Shown: positions 7,489 through 13,907, numbered from the stretch's first letter. The stretch is DNA of 15,785 nucleotides from Actinomycetota bacterium (GCA_020029625.1 JAIBJP010000024.1:1-15785), one strand, 5' to 3'. Made by a program: numbers and translations. The notes: generated from the letters alone by a model not told the origin.

Positions 7489-8136
7489 CTAGACGGCGCC
7501 CGTCCGGAAGAGCGGCGTGGTTGTCGGCTTGGCGACGCCTCCGGCCCGCTCCAGCGTCACCGCGACGATTGCGCCGTCGGGAATTTTCCGGGTAAGGGTT
7601 ACGGCGACGCGGTCGCCGCCGGCGAACGTGCCTGCCGGAACCGGGCTTCCTGCCTGAATCACCCAGATCTCGTACGTCTTGCCGACCGGAGCCGGATCCA
7701 CGTTTCGGACGACGAGGGTGCCCTCGCCGGACCGGTTGACGATCAGCGAGCCCTGCGCGCCGATGATGTCGACCGCCTCGGGACGCTCGCCGAGCCGGTT
7801 GTTCAGGGTCGCTGCCCAGATTCCGAAGCCGATCGCCGCGCAGGCAGCGACGGCGGCGACTGTCGCGGTCGCGGGAAAGACCCAGCGAGGCCGCAGCGGC
7901 ACGACGTTCGCGCGCTCTCGTCTGGCCTGTTCCAGGATTCGCTGGCGCAGGGAAGGCGGGGGCGACGGCATTTCGACCTGGTGGGCGAGTGACGAGGCGG
8001 TCTCCTGGAAAGAGGCCACCGCTTCGCGGCACTCGGGACAGTGAGCCAAATGCTCCTCGAAGTCCCGGCGAGCGTCGGCGTCGAGAGCATCGAGCGCGTA
8101 GGCGGCGCTCAGCTCGTGAATTCCGGTGTGTTCCAT
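7489..8136 (-). CDS. Membrane anti-sigma factor, zinc-finger RskA type
   Basis: 215 residues. The N-terminal cytoplasmic zinc-binding anti-sigma motif is EEHLAHCPECREAV, i.e. His29-x3-Cys33-x2-Cys36. A proline-rich linker and one membrane helix follow (about 85-111, WVFPATATVAAVAACAAIGFG). The extracytoplasmic domain (about 112-215) contains KTYEIWVIQAGSPVPAGTFAG and VAVTLE, the pattern of the anti-sigma-K factor RskA. Its role would be to hold the neighbouring ECF sigma at the membrane until a signal triggers release, typically by proteolysis. ATG at 8136 has AAGAGG 4 nt upstream and lies inside the end of the sigma gene (28-bp overlap), as is usual for cognate pairs. The signal sensed cannot be deduced. 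Confidence 0.9.
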   Translation of the reverse strand: MEHTGIHELSAAYALDALDADARRDFEEHLAHCPECREAVASFQETASSLAHQVEMPSPPPSLRQRILEQARRERANVVPLRPRWVFPATATVAAVAACAAIGFGIWAATLNNRLGERPEAVDIIGAQGSLIVNRSGEGTLVVRNVDPAPVGKTYEIWVIQAGSPVPAGTFAGGDRVAVTLTRKIPDGAIVAVTLERAGGVAKPTTTPLFRTGAV

Positions 8137-8702
8137 CGTTCCTCTTCGCGACCCGTGTCTGCGAGCAGCTCTCGCAGGCGGGCCAGGCCGGTGAACATTC
8201 TGCTCTTGATGGTGCCTAGCGGCTCGCCCAGGCGGTCGGCGAGCTCGGATTGCGTGAACCCGCCGAAGTAGGCCAGCTCGAGCGCCTCCCGCTGCTGGTC
8301 GGGCAGCTTCCGGAGGGCTTCCTGCACGCGCGTGCGCCGGAGTCGGAGCCATGCCTCGTCCTCGGTAAGGTTCGCGCTCGGTTGCGGGGCCGCTTCGAGC
8401 GGCTCCGTGCGGCGCGGCTCCTCCCGGCGGACGACGTCGACGGCGCGGCGGTGGACGAGCGTGAGGATCCACGTGCTCGCCTTCGCCCGTTCGGGAACGA
8501 ATCGCGCGGCCGACCGCCAGACGGCGAGAAAGGCCTCCTGCACGGCGTCCTCGGCCAGGGCCGGGTCGCGTACGACACGAAGCGCAAGGCCGTAGGCGAC
8601 ATGACCGAAGCGATCGTAGAGCTCTGCGAGCGCGCCATCGTCGGCACGGGCGACGAGGGCGACGAGCGCCTCATCGGAAAGATGAGCGAGGTCTCGCGCC
8701 AT
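8109..8702 (-). CDS. ECF RNA polymerase sigma factor (SigK-like)
   Basis: 197-residue group IV sigma factor. Region 2 lies at about 24-92: ALAELYDRFGHVAYGLALRV, the core-binding DPALAEDAVQEAFLAVWRSA, and the STWILTLVHRRAVDVVRR stretch for -10 recognition. A variable linker precedes region 4 (about 125-180) with LPDQQREALELAYFGGFTQSELADRLGEPLGTIKSRMFTGLARLRELL, the helix-turn-helix for -35 recognition. Start ATG 8702 has GGAGG at 8716-8712, 9 nt upstream; an in-frame ATG further out (8750) would start within the palindromic promoter region and is disfavoured. The gene overlaps its anti-sigma gene and faces a divergent promoter shared with the DUF4331 operon, implying autoregulation. The SigK label rests on the RskA-like partner and general similarity. 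Confidence 0.93.
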   Translation of the reverse strand: MARDLAHLSDEALVALVARADDGALAELYDRFGHVAYGLALRVVRDPALAEDAVQEAFLAVWRSAARFVPERAKASTWILTLVHRRAVDVVRREEPRRTEPLEAAPQPSANLTEDEAWLRLRRTRVQEALRKLPDQQREALELAYFGGFTQSELADRLGEPLGTIKSRMFTGLARLRELLADTGREEERWNTPEFTS

Positions 8703-8716
8703 GGAGGCATGCCTCC
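8703..8716. promoter_or_regulatory. Palindrome containing the sigma-gene ribosome binding site
   Basis: GGAGGCATGCCTCC is a perfect 14-bp palindrome directly before the sigma start codon. Read on the - strand, its upstream GGAGG is the Shine-Dalgarno at the correct spacing. Either a chance by-product or an operator/RNA structure limiting sigma translation; only the palindrome and its placement are seen. Confidence 0.45.
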
Positions 8717-8756
8717 GGCGAGGAGGCGCGCTCAACGCTAACACGGCCATCGAGCG

Positions 8757-8783
8757 TATTCGCACGGCCTCTGCGAGCGGTTC
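8757..8783 (-). promoter_or_regulatory. Predicted ECF promoter for sigma/anti-sigma/PBP genes
   Basis: On the - strand, GAACC (8783-8779) and CGAATA (8762-8757) are separated by 16 nt, the geometry of ECF promoters, whose -35 commonly contains GAAC. The element lies about 55 nt upstream of the sigma start and would make the sigma factor self-activating. It is the mirror image of the + strand promoter. Confidence 0.6.
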
Positions 8784-8786
8784 GCC

Positions 8787-8813
8787 GAACCGGATCCTCG
8801 GCTCGTGCGAATA
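8787..8813 (+). promoter_or_regulatory. Predicted ECF promoter for the DUF4331 operon
   Basis: GAACC (8787-8791), 16-nt spacer, CGAATA (8808-8813), followed after 17 nt by AGGAGGG (8831-8837) and the ATG at 8844. The same two boxes with the same spacer length occur in mirror image on the other strand, supporting recognition by one sigma factor, presumably the ECF protein encoded divergently. Confidence 0.62.
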
Positions 8814-8843
8814 CGCCGCGACAACCCGCAAGGAGGGAGAGGG

Positions 8844-10337
8844 ATGCAGAGGTTAGCTCTTGCTTTCCTGGTGGTTCTGGGGATGGCCGCGGCGGTCACA
8901 GTCGCGCTCGTGCGCGGCTCGGCGCCGCAGGTGGCCCAGGCTTCCAGTCACCGGGAAGCACCATTGATCAGCCAGGATCCATCCGCGGACAACACGGACC
9001 TCTACGCGTTCGTGAGCCCGGACAATCCGGCGACCACAGTCGATGAGTCGAAGAAGGTCACGATCATCGCGAACTTCGTGCCGCTCGAGCAGCCTGCTGG
9101 CGGGCCGAACTTCGCGAGCTTCGGCGACGACGTCCGCTACGCGCTGAAGGTGGACAACACCGGCGACGGGGCAGAGGACATCACGTATCGGTTCCGGTTC
9201 AAGACGAAAACCGTGAACCCGAATACGTTCCTCTACAACACCGGCCCGATCGATTCGCTCGACGACACGGACTGGAATCGGCCGCAGACATACAGCGTCA
9301 CGCGAATCAAGAACGGGAATGCGACGGTGCTCGGGACCGGCCTGAAGACCCCTCCCGTGAGCATCGGTCCGCGCTCAACCCCGCACTACGAGGACCTGGC
9401 CGCCGCAGCAGTGCGGTCGCTGCCCGGTGGCATCAAGGTCTTCGCGGGCCAGCGGGACGACCCGTTCTACGTCGACCTGGGGTCGATCTTCGACCTGCTC
9501 GGCCTGCGGCCCCTGAACACGCTGCACGACATCGAGCTCCCCACCGAGGACGGAGTCGACGGCGTGTCCGGCTACAACACGCACACGATCGCCATCCAGG
9601 TTCCGATCACGCAGCTGACCCGGAATCACGCGATGCCGACCGGGCCGAGCGATCCGAAGGCCGTGATCGGCGTGTACTCGAGCGCCGAGCGGAGGCAAGT
9701 CCGGATCCTCGAGAGCGACGGGACCCCGAAGCAGCTCGACGGCTGGGTGCAGGTGTCGCGTCTCGGCGAGCCGCTGATCAACGAGGTCATCATCCCGCTC
9801 GGGAAGAAGGACCTCTGGAACGCGACGGAGCCCGAGGACGACTCGCAGTTCGCCTCGCACTACACGAACCCCGAGATCGTGGGGATCGCGAACTCGCTTT
9901 ACGACGCTCTCGACGATGCGCCAACGAGCGGGCGCGGCGACCTCGTCGCGGTGCTCCTCACTGGAGTGCCCGGTCTGAACTTCACGGGCTCGACCAAGGC
10001 CGACCTGTTGCGCCTGAACGTGGCAATCCCGCCGAGCGCCGAGCCCCAGCGGCTGGGCGTCCTCGACGGCGATTTCGCCGGGTTCCCGAACGGCCGGCGG
10101 CTTTCGGACGACATCGTGGACATCGAGCTCCGCGCACTCGAGTGCAGTTATGGCGCGGCAGCGTCGATCGTAGAGAGCTTCGGCTTCTGCGGTGGCAACG
10201 CCCACCGCATGCCGAACAACGGGATCACTGACGGCGTCGATGCGAACGAGCGGATGTTCTCTCCGAACTTCCCCTACGTCGCGACGCCGTTCTCCGGCTA
10301 CGAGGCAGTTCCGCCCACGCCCATGAGCGGTCTGTAG
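8844..10337 (+). CDS. Secreted DUF4331-family protein
   Basis: 497-residue exported protein of unknown biochemical function. Signal peptide: MQR, a hydrophobic run 4-23, and a likely signal peptidase I site VAQA|SSH after residue 33. The mature protein would begin with the family hallmark SSHREAPLISQDPSADNTDLYAF, followed by a long beta-rich domain (IIANFVPLEQPAGGPNFASF, DITYRFRFKT, FAGQRDDPFYVDLGSIFDLL, HTIAIQVPI, LGEPLINEVIIPLGKKDLWN, GRRLSDDIVDIELRAL). Two late cysteines (ALEC, GFCGG) could form a disulfide. ATG at 8844 has AGGAGGG 6 nt upstream; an in-frame ATG at 8805 falls inside the promoter palindrome and is rejected. It is the first gene of a four-gene operon with exported and membrane products, divergent from an ECF sigma. 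A surface or periplasmic role, perhaps in metal handling, is inference. Confidence 0.9.
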   Translation: MQRLALAFLVVLGMAAAVTVALVRGSAPQVAQASSHREAPLISQDPSADNTDLYAFVSPDNPATTVDESKKVTIIANFVPLEQPAGGPNFASFGDDVRYALKVDNTGDGAEDITYRFRFKTKTVNPNTFLYNTGPIDSLDDTDWNRPQTYSVTRIKNGNATVLGTGLKTPPVSIGPRSTPHYEDLAAAAVRSLPGGIKVFAGQRDDPFYVDLGSIFDLLGLRPLNTLHDIELPTEDGVDGVSGYNTHTIAIQVPITQLTRNHAMPTGPSDPKAVIGVYSSAERRQVRILESDGTPKQLDGWVQVSRLGEPLINEVIIPLGKKDLWNATEPEDDSQFASHYTNPEIVGIANSLYDALDDAPTSGRGDLVAVLLTGVPGLNFTGSTKADLLRLNVAIPPSAEPQRLGVLDGDFAGFPNGRRLSDDIVDIELRALECSYGAAASIVESFGFCGGNAHRMPNNGITDGVDANERMFSPNFPYVATPFSGYEAVPPTPMSGL

Positions 10338-10347
10338 GAAGGCAATC

Positions 10348-10379
10348 GAAGGGGCCCGCCCAGCGCGGCGGGCCCCTTC
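10348..10379 (+). terminator. Strong GC hairpin between DUF4331 and TPR genes
   Basis: A 13-bp perfect stem, GAAGGGGCCCGCC / GGCGGGCCCCTTC, with loop CAGCGC, begins 10 nt after the DUF4331 stop and ends 18 nt before the TPR start. There is no T-tract, so it may be an actinobacterial-type terminator, a partial attenuator or an mRNA 3' end stabiliser that keeps the first gene more abundant than the rest. Confidence 0.6.
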
Positions 10380-10397
10380 CTCACTGCGAGGGGAGCG

Positions 10398-11711
10398 ATG
10401 AGAAGAAAGATCTCTGTGGCGGTTGCGGCGGCGCTGGTGGCTTCGGCCGCGGTGCTCTTCGGCGGCGTGCTCACGGGGTCGAAGGCGGGCGGAGGCCCAG
10501 GTCCCGCCCCAGAGGCTGCCGCGGGGCGGCTGCTCGCGGGATTCTCCCCGGGCGACACCGCCGCCTACGCCGCCCAGCTCGAGCAGCGGATCGCAACCAG
10601 GCCCGGAGACGTCCAGTCGCTCGTCCTGCTCGGACTTGCCTACCAGCAGCGGGCCCGGGAGACGGGCGACCCAAGCTTCTATCCGCGGTCGGGCACCGCA
10701 CTCTCCCGGGCTGCGCGTCTGGATCCCCGAAACGCGCTGGCAGCAACAGGCCTCGCCGCGCTCGCTGCGTCGCGGCATCGCTTCGAGGAGGCGCGCGGCC
10801 TCGCGGAACGGGCGGTCCGCCTCGCCCCGGCGAGCGCCGGCCCGCTGGGGGTCCTCGGAGACGCGCTCGTCGAACTCGGCCGTTACCGCGAGGCTTTCGC
10901 CGTCTTCGACCGCATGGCGGCGCTGAAGCCGAATCTCGCCTCCTACTCGCGTGTTTCGTACGCCCGCGAGCTGCTGGGCGACCCGCGCGGAGCGATCGCT
11001 GCCATGCGGCTCGCTGTGGAGGCCGGGGCCGGCACTGTCGAGCCGCTCGCCTGGACGCTCGTGCAGCTCGGCAACCTCTATTTCGACAACGGGCGGCTCG
11101 CACCGGCCGCACGTGCCTATCGCCAGGGGCTCGCGCACTTCCCCGGCTACGTCCACGCCGAGGCCGCGCTCGGCAAGGTCGCGGCCGCTCGGGGCCGGTA
11201 CGGGGAGGCGATCAGGCGATACCAGCGCGCTGTGGAGCGGCTTCCGCTTCCGCAGTACGAGGGCGCGCTGGGCGACGTCCTGCGGGCAGCCGGGCGGGAG
11301 CGGGAGGCACAGGAGGCCTTTGGCGCCGTGGACACAATCCAGAGGGTGCTCGAGGCGAACGGTGTTCGCACCGAGCTCGAGACGGCCCTCTTCGACCTCG
11401 ACCACGGACGACAGCCGGCGGACGCGCTCGGCCGCGCTCGGCTCGCGTACACAGAGCGGAAGAGCATCGAAGCGGAAGATGTCCTCGCCTGGGCGCTCCA
11501 CGTGAACGGCAGATGCCACGAGGCCCGCGCCCACTCGGCCCGCGCGCTTCGCCTCGCGACACGCGACGCGTTGAAGCTCTTCCACCGCGGGATGATCGAG
11601 CGTTGCCTAGGCGACCCCCGGGCGGCGCGCTCATTCCTCCGCCGCTCGCTCGCGATCAATCCCCATTTCTCGCTGCTCTACGCGGGGGTCGCGGAAAGGG
11701 CCCTGCAATGA
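10398..11711 (+). CDS. Exported tetratricopeptide-repeat protein
   Basis: 437 residues. The N-terminus MRRKISVAVAAALVASAAVLFGGVL is a signal peptide or anchor, then comes a Gly/Pro/Ala-rich linker. The remainder is alpha-helical with TPR-like units, recognisable by patterns such as ALGLAALAASRHRFEEARGLAERAVRLAP in abridged form, GDALVELGRYREAFAVFDRM, LGNLYFDNGRLAPAARAYRQ, LGKVAAARGRYGEAIRRYQR and FLRRSLAINP. TPR arrays mediate protein-protein contacts, so this could scaffold the DUF4331 protein or the permeases. ATG has a GAGGGGAG-type site just upstream. Its TGA overlaps the ATG of the next gene (ATGA), implying translational coupling. No enzymatic motif seen. Confidence 0.85.
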   Translation: MRRKISVAVAAALVASAAVLFGGVLTGSKAGGGPGPAPEAAAGRLLAGFSPGDTAAYAAQLEQRIATRPGDVQSLVLLGLAYQQRARETGDPSFYPRSGTALSRAARLDPRNALAATGLAALAASRHRFEEARGLAERAVRLAPASAGPLGVLGDALVELGRYREAFAVFDRMAALKPNLASYSRVSYARELLGDPRGAIAAMRLAVEAGAGTVEPLAWTLVQLGNLYFDNGRLAPAARAYRQGLAHFPGYVHAEAALGKVAAARGRYGEAIRRYQRAVERLPLPQYEGALGDVLRAAGREREAQEAFGAVDTIQRVLEANGVRTELETALFDLDHGRQPADALGRARLAYTERKSIEAEDVLAWALHVNGRCHEARAHSARALRLATRDALKLFHRGMIERCLGDPRAARSFLRRSLAINPHFSLLYAGVAERALQ

Positions 11712-13033
11712 AGCGCCTGATCGCCCTGCTCGCGGTCGCCGGTGCCTTGCTGGCCCCTGGGGCTGCCGCTGCGCACCCGCTCGGCAACTTCACGGTCAAC
11801 CGCTTTAGCGCAGTCGCGCTCTCGGGCCGCGACGTCTACGTGCACTACGTCCTCGACCTCGCTGAGATCCCGACCTACCAGGAGGGCGGCCGTGTCCGCT
11901 TGCCGGGTTTCGCGTCGGCGCTCGCCGGTGGGCTCGTGCTCGAACTGGACGGCACGCGCGCGGTGCTTGTGCCCGTGGAACACAAGCTGTCGACGAAGCC
12001 GGGCGCGGGTGGGCTTCCGACCCTCCGCTTCGAGGCCGTCTTCCGCGCCCAGCCCCCCGCGCACGGAACGGCGCTCGTGTTTCACGACACCAACTTCGCC
12101 GACCGGATCGGGTGGAAGGAGATCGTGGTTAGCGCGGGTCTCGGCGCCTCGATCCGGAGGTCATCGGTCCCGTCCACGAGCGAGAGCGACGAGCTGCGGG
12201 CGTATCCGAAGAACCTGCTCAAATCGCCCCTCGACGTCACGGCGGCCCGCGCCCGCGTCGAACTGGGCTCGACTCCGGGCGTCAGGCCTTCGCTCGAAGA
12301 CGGCCCGGTGCCGCAGCGAACGGGTGGGGGCTTCGAGTCCTTGGTCGCCCGCGGAGAGCTCGGCGCCGGCGTCATCCTCGTCTCGCTCCTGATCGCGGCG
12401 TTCTGGGGAGCGGCGCACGCCCTCACCCCGGGCCACGGGAAGGCGATCGTGGCCGGCTACCTCGTCGGCTCGCGCGGAAAGCCCCGGCACGCCGTCCTCC
12501 TCGGCGCCGTCGTCACGGTCACGCACACGGCCGGCGTGTTCGCGCTAGGTCTGGTGACGCTGCTGCTTTCGCATTTCGTGGTCCCCGAACGCCTCTATCC
12601 GTGGCTCACGGTCGCCTCGGGGCTGCTCGTGGTCACGGTCGGAGGCTCGGTTCTCTGGAGCCGCTGGCGACACCGGGGCGCGCATCGCCACGGGCACGAC
12701 CACCAACATCACCACCACGCGCACGACACGCGCGGACTGCTGGGAATCGGTGTCGCCGCGGGCCTACTGCCTTGTCCGTCGGCGCTCGTCGTGCTGCTCA
12801 GCGCGATCGCACTGCACCGCGTCGGCTTCGGGCTCGCGCTCATCGTTGCGTTCAGTCTCGGGCTGGCGGCCACAATCACGTCGATCGGGCTGCTCGCCGT
12901 GTTCGCGCGGCGCGCGTTCGGCCGCCTCGCCCTCGACGGTCCCCTCGTTCGCGCCCTTCCGGCCGTGAGCGCGCTCGTGATCCTCGCGGTGGGGATCGGC
13001 ATCACGGTCAACGCTCTTCCGGAGGTGATGTGA
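11708..13033 (+). CDS. NicO/RcnA-type nickel/cobalt permease with N-terminal extracytoplasmic domain
   Basis: 441 residues. Signal peptide 1-22 with AAA|H cleavage predicted, so the mature chain would start HPLGNFTVNRF, a motif also seen in other HupE/NicO-like proteins. Residues 23-215 form an extracytoplasmic beta-rich domain. Residues about 218-440 hold six predicted membrane helices with the NicO signature HALTPGHGKAIVAGYLVG (237-254), the VTHTAGVFALG helix (271-281) and GLLPCPSALVVLLSAIALH (352-370). Between helices, residues 322-339 contain ten histidines, a probable divalent-metal binding loop. RcnA-family proteins export Ni/Co; direction and metal are not shown here. Start ATG 11708 overlaps the TPR stop; stop TGA overlaps the next ATG (TGATG). 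Membrane protein, third gene of the operon. Confidence 0.9.
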   Translation: MKRLIALLAVAGALLAPGAAAAHPLGNFTVNRFSAVALSGRDVYVHYVLDLAEIPTYQEGGRVRLPGFASALAGGLVLELDGTRAVLVPVEHKLSTKPGAGGLPTLRFEAVFRAQPPAHGTALVFHDTNFADRIGWKEIVVSAGLGASIRRSSVPSTSESDELRAYPKNLLKSPLDVTAARARVELGSTPGVRPSLEDGPVPQRTGGGFESLVARGELGAGVILVSLLIAAFWGAAHALTPGHGKAIVAGYLVGSRGKPRHAVLLGAVVTVTHTAGVFALGLVTLLLSHFVVPERLYPWLTVASGLLVVTVGGSVLWSRWRHRGAHRHGHDHQHHHHAHDTRGLLGIGVAAGLLPCPSALVVLLSAIALHRVGFGLALIVAFSLGLAATITSIGLLAVFARRAFGRLALDGPLVRALPAVSALVILAVGIGITVNALPEVM

Positions 13034-13719
13034 TGCTCGGTCTCGACGACAGGATCGCCGCCTTCTCGCACGGAGGGTCGCTCTGGATCATCCTCGCGGT
13101 CGCCGTCCTGCTCGGACTTCGTCACGCGACGGACCCCGATCATCTCGCCGCCGTCACCACTCTCGTCGCCGGCAGCAGGGACCGTGCCGCGCGTCGCGCC
13201 GGGGAGCTCGGACTCGCCTGGGGACTCGGGCATGCGACGACGCTCTTCGCCTTCGGGCTTCCGATCCTGCTCCTGAACAGGTACCTGCCGGAAGGAGTCC
13301 AACAGGGGGCGGAGACCGTGATCGGGTTTGTGATCGTCTACCTGGCGGCCAGGCTGCTCGTGCGTTGGTATCACGGGGAGCTTCACTTCCACGCCCATCC
13401 AGAGGCACACGGGGCCCGCACACGGACTGGGGCGTTCGTCATCGGGCTGCTGCACGGAATTGGAGGGAGTGCCGGAGTCGGAGTCCTCCTCCTCGCCTCG
13501 GTCGAGTCCCCGGTGGTCGCCGTCGTCTCGCTCCTGCTGCTCGCAGTTTCCACGGCGGTCTCGATGACGGTCCTGTCGAGCGGGCTCGGTTCGATCATGG
13601 TCGCCCGCCCGGCGCGCGCGGCGTTCGCTGGCTTGGCGCCGGCGCTGGGGTCGGTGAGCCTCGCGTTCGGCGTCTGGTACGCGGCCGCAGCCTGGAACGC
13701 GGCGCCGTACCCGTTCTAG
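13033..13719 (+). CDS. Second nickel/cobalt-type permease (NiCoT/UreH-like)
   Basis: 228 residues, about six membrane helices. Helix II holds RHATDPDHLAAV with His31-x4-Asp36-His37, the HX4DH signature of the HoxN/NixA nickel-cobalt transporters; GLGHATTLFAFGLP (64-77) and GLLHGIGGSAGVGVLLLAS (138-156) are further family motifs. A loop at 114-126 carries five histidines. It is smaller than classical eight-helix NiCoTs, closer to UreH-type short forms. The start ATG overlaps the stop of the upstream permease gene; GGAGG at 13021-13025 gives a strong ribosome binding site 7 nt before the start. Adjacent to a different NicO-family permease, so the pair may act as a heteromeric transporter or perform import and export separately. 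Confidence 0.87.
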   Translation: MLGLDDRIAAFSHGGSLWIILAVAVLLGLRHATDPDHLAAVTTLVAGSRDRAARRAGELGLAWGLGHATTLFAFGLPILLLNRYLPEGVQQGAETVIGFVIVYLAARLLVRWYHGELHFHAHPEAHGARTRTGAFVIGLLHGIGGSAGVGVLLLASVESPVVAVVSLLLLAVSTAVSMTVLSSGLGSIMVARPARAAFAGLAPALGSVSLAFGVWYAAAAWNAAPYPF

Positions 13720-13728
13720 GGCAGCCTA

Positions 13729-13891
13729 GAGCTCGTTCCAAAATGAGAGCTGTGCCGCCCGAGCGCGCTGTGCGGCGCGAGGCGGCGTCCTCGGTCACAC
13801 CCGTATCTCATTCGATACGAGCGCTCCCTGCGTCCTGGCCTCGCATCCGCCCATCGCACCCCGGCAACGAGCCCCATTCTGAAACGAGCTC
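13729..13891. promoter_or_regulatory. Related inverted repeats upstream of tyrS
   Basis: GAGCTCGTTCCAAAATGAG (13729-13747) and CCCATTCTGAAACGAGCTC (13873-13891) are inverted repeats matching at 16 of 19 positions. A looser third version, CATTCGATACGAGCGCTC, lies at 13809-13826 and overlaps a perfect hairpin CGTATC/GATACG (13802-13819). The right-hand copy ends 1 nt before the putative tyrS -10 box. They may be operators for one regulator or the ends of a ~160-bp miniature element. No coding sequence or U-tailed terminator was seen in 13720-13907. Confidence 0.5.
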
Positions 13892-13892
13892 T

Positions 13893-13898
13893 TACAAT
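13893..13898 (+). promoter_or_regulatory. Putative tyrS -10 box
   Basis: TACAAT (5 of 6 to TATAAT) ends 9 nt before the tyrS ATG. Transcription would begin within a few bases of the start codon, consistent with the absence of any Shine-Dalgarno. No good -35 at the normal distance; activation by a factor bound to the adjacent repeat is possible. Confidence 0.45.
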
Positions 13899-13907
13899 CG
13901 GCCGGCC

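Larger units (their letters stand above)
8754..8816. repeat. 63-bp interrupted palindrome between divergent operons
   Basis: Outer arms GCGTATTCGCACG (8754-8766) and CGTGCGAATACGC (8804-8816) are perfect 13-bp inverted repeats. An inner perfect 6-bp inverted repeat, CGGTTC (8778-8783) / GAACCG (8787-8792), is separated by GCC. Both are centred exactly on base 8785. The symmetry is best explained by two identical back-to-back promoters rather than by a terminator: no gene ends here and no T-run is present. Confidence 0.85.

Noticed and set aside
8805..8843. Upstream ATG-type start extending the DUF4331 protein by 13 residues
   Set aside because: It begins inside the promoter palindrome and puts charged residues before a good signal peptide; ATG 8844 has a strong ribosome binding site.
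9375..11585. Very long - strand open frame opposite the DUF4331 and TPR genes
   Set aside because: Arg/Glu/Val-rich translation without any domain, antisense to two well-supported genes; typical by-product of high-G+C codon bias.
13720..13907. T-box riboswitch upstream of tyrS
   Set aside because: No T-box bulge sequence (TGGnACC type), no specifier-loop arrangement and no terminator/antiterminator; the promoter seems to lie immediately before the start codon.
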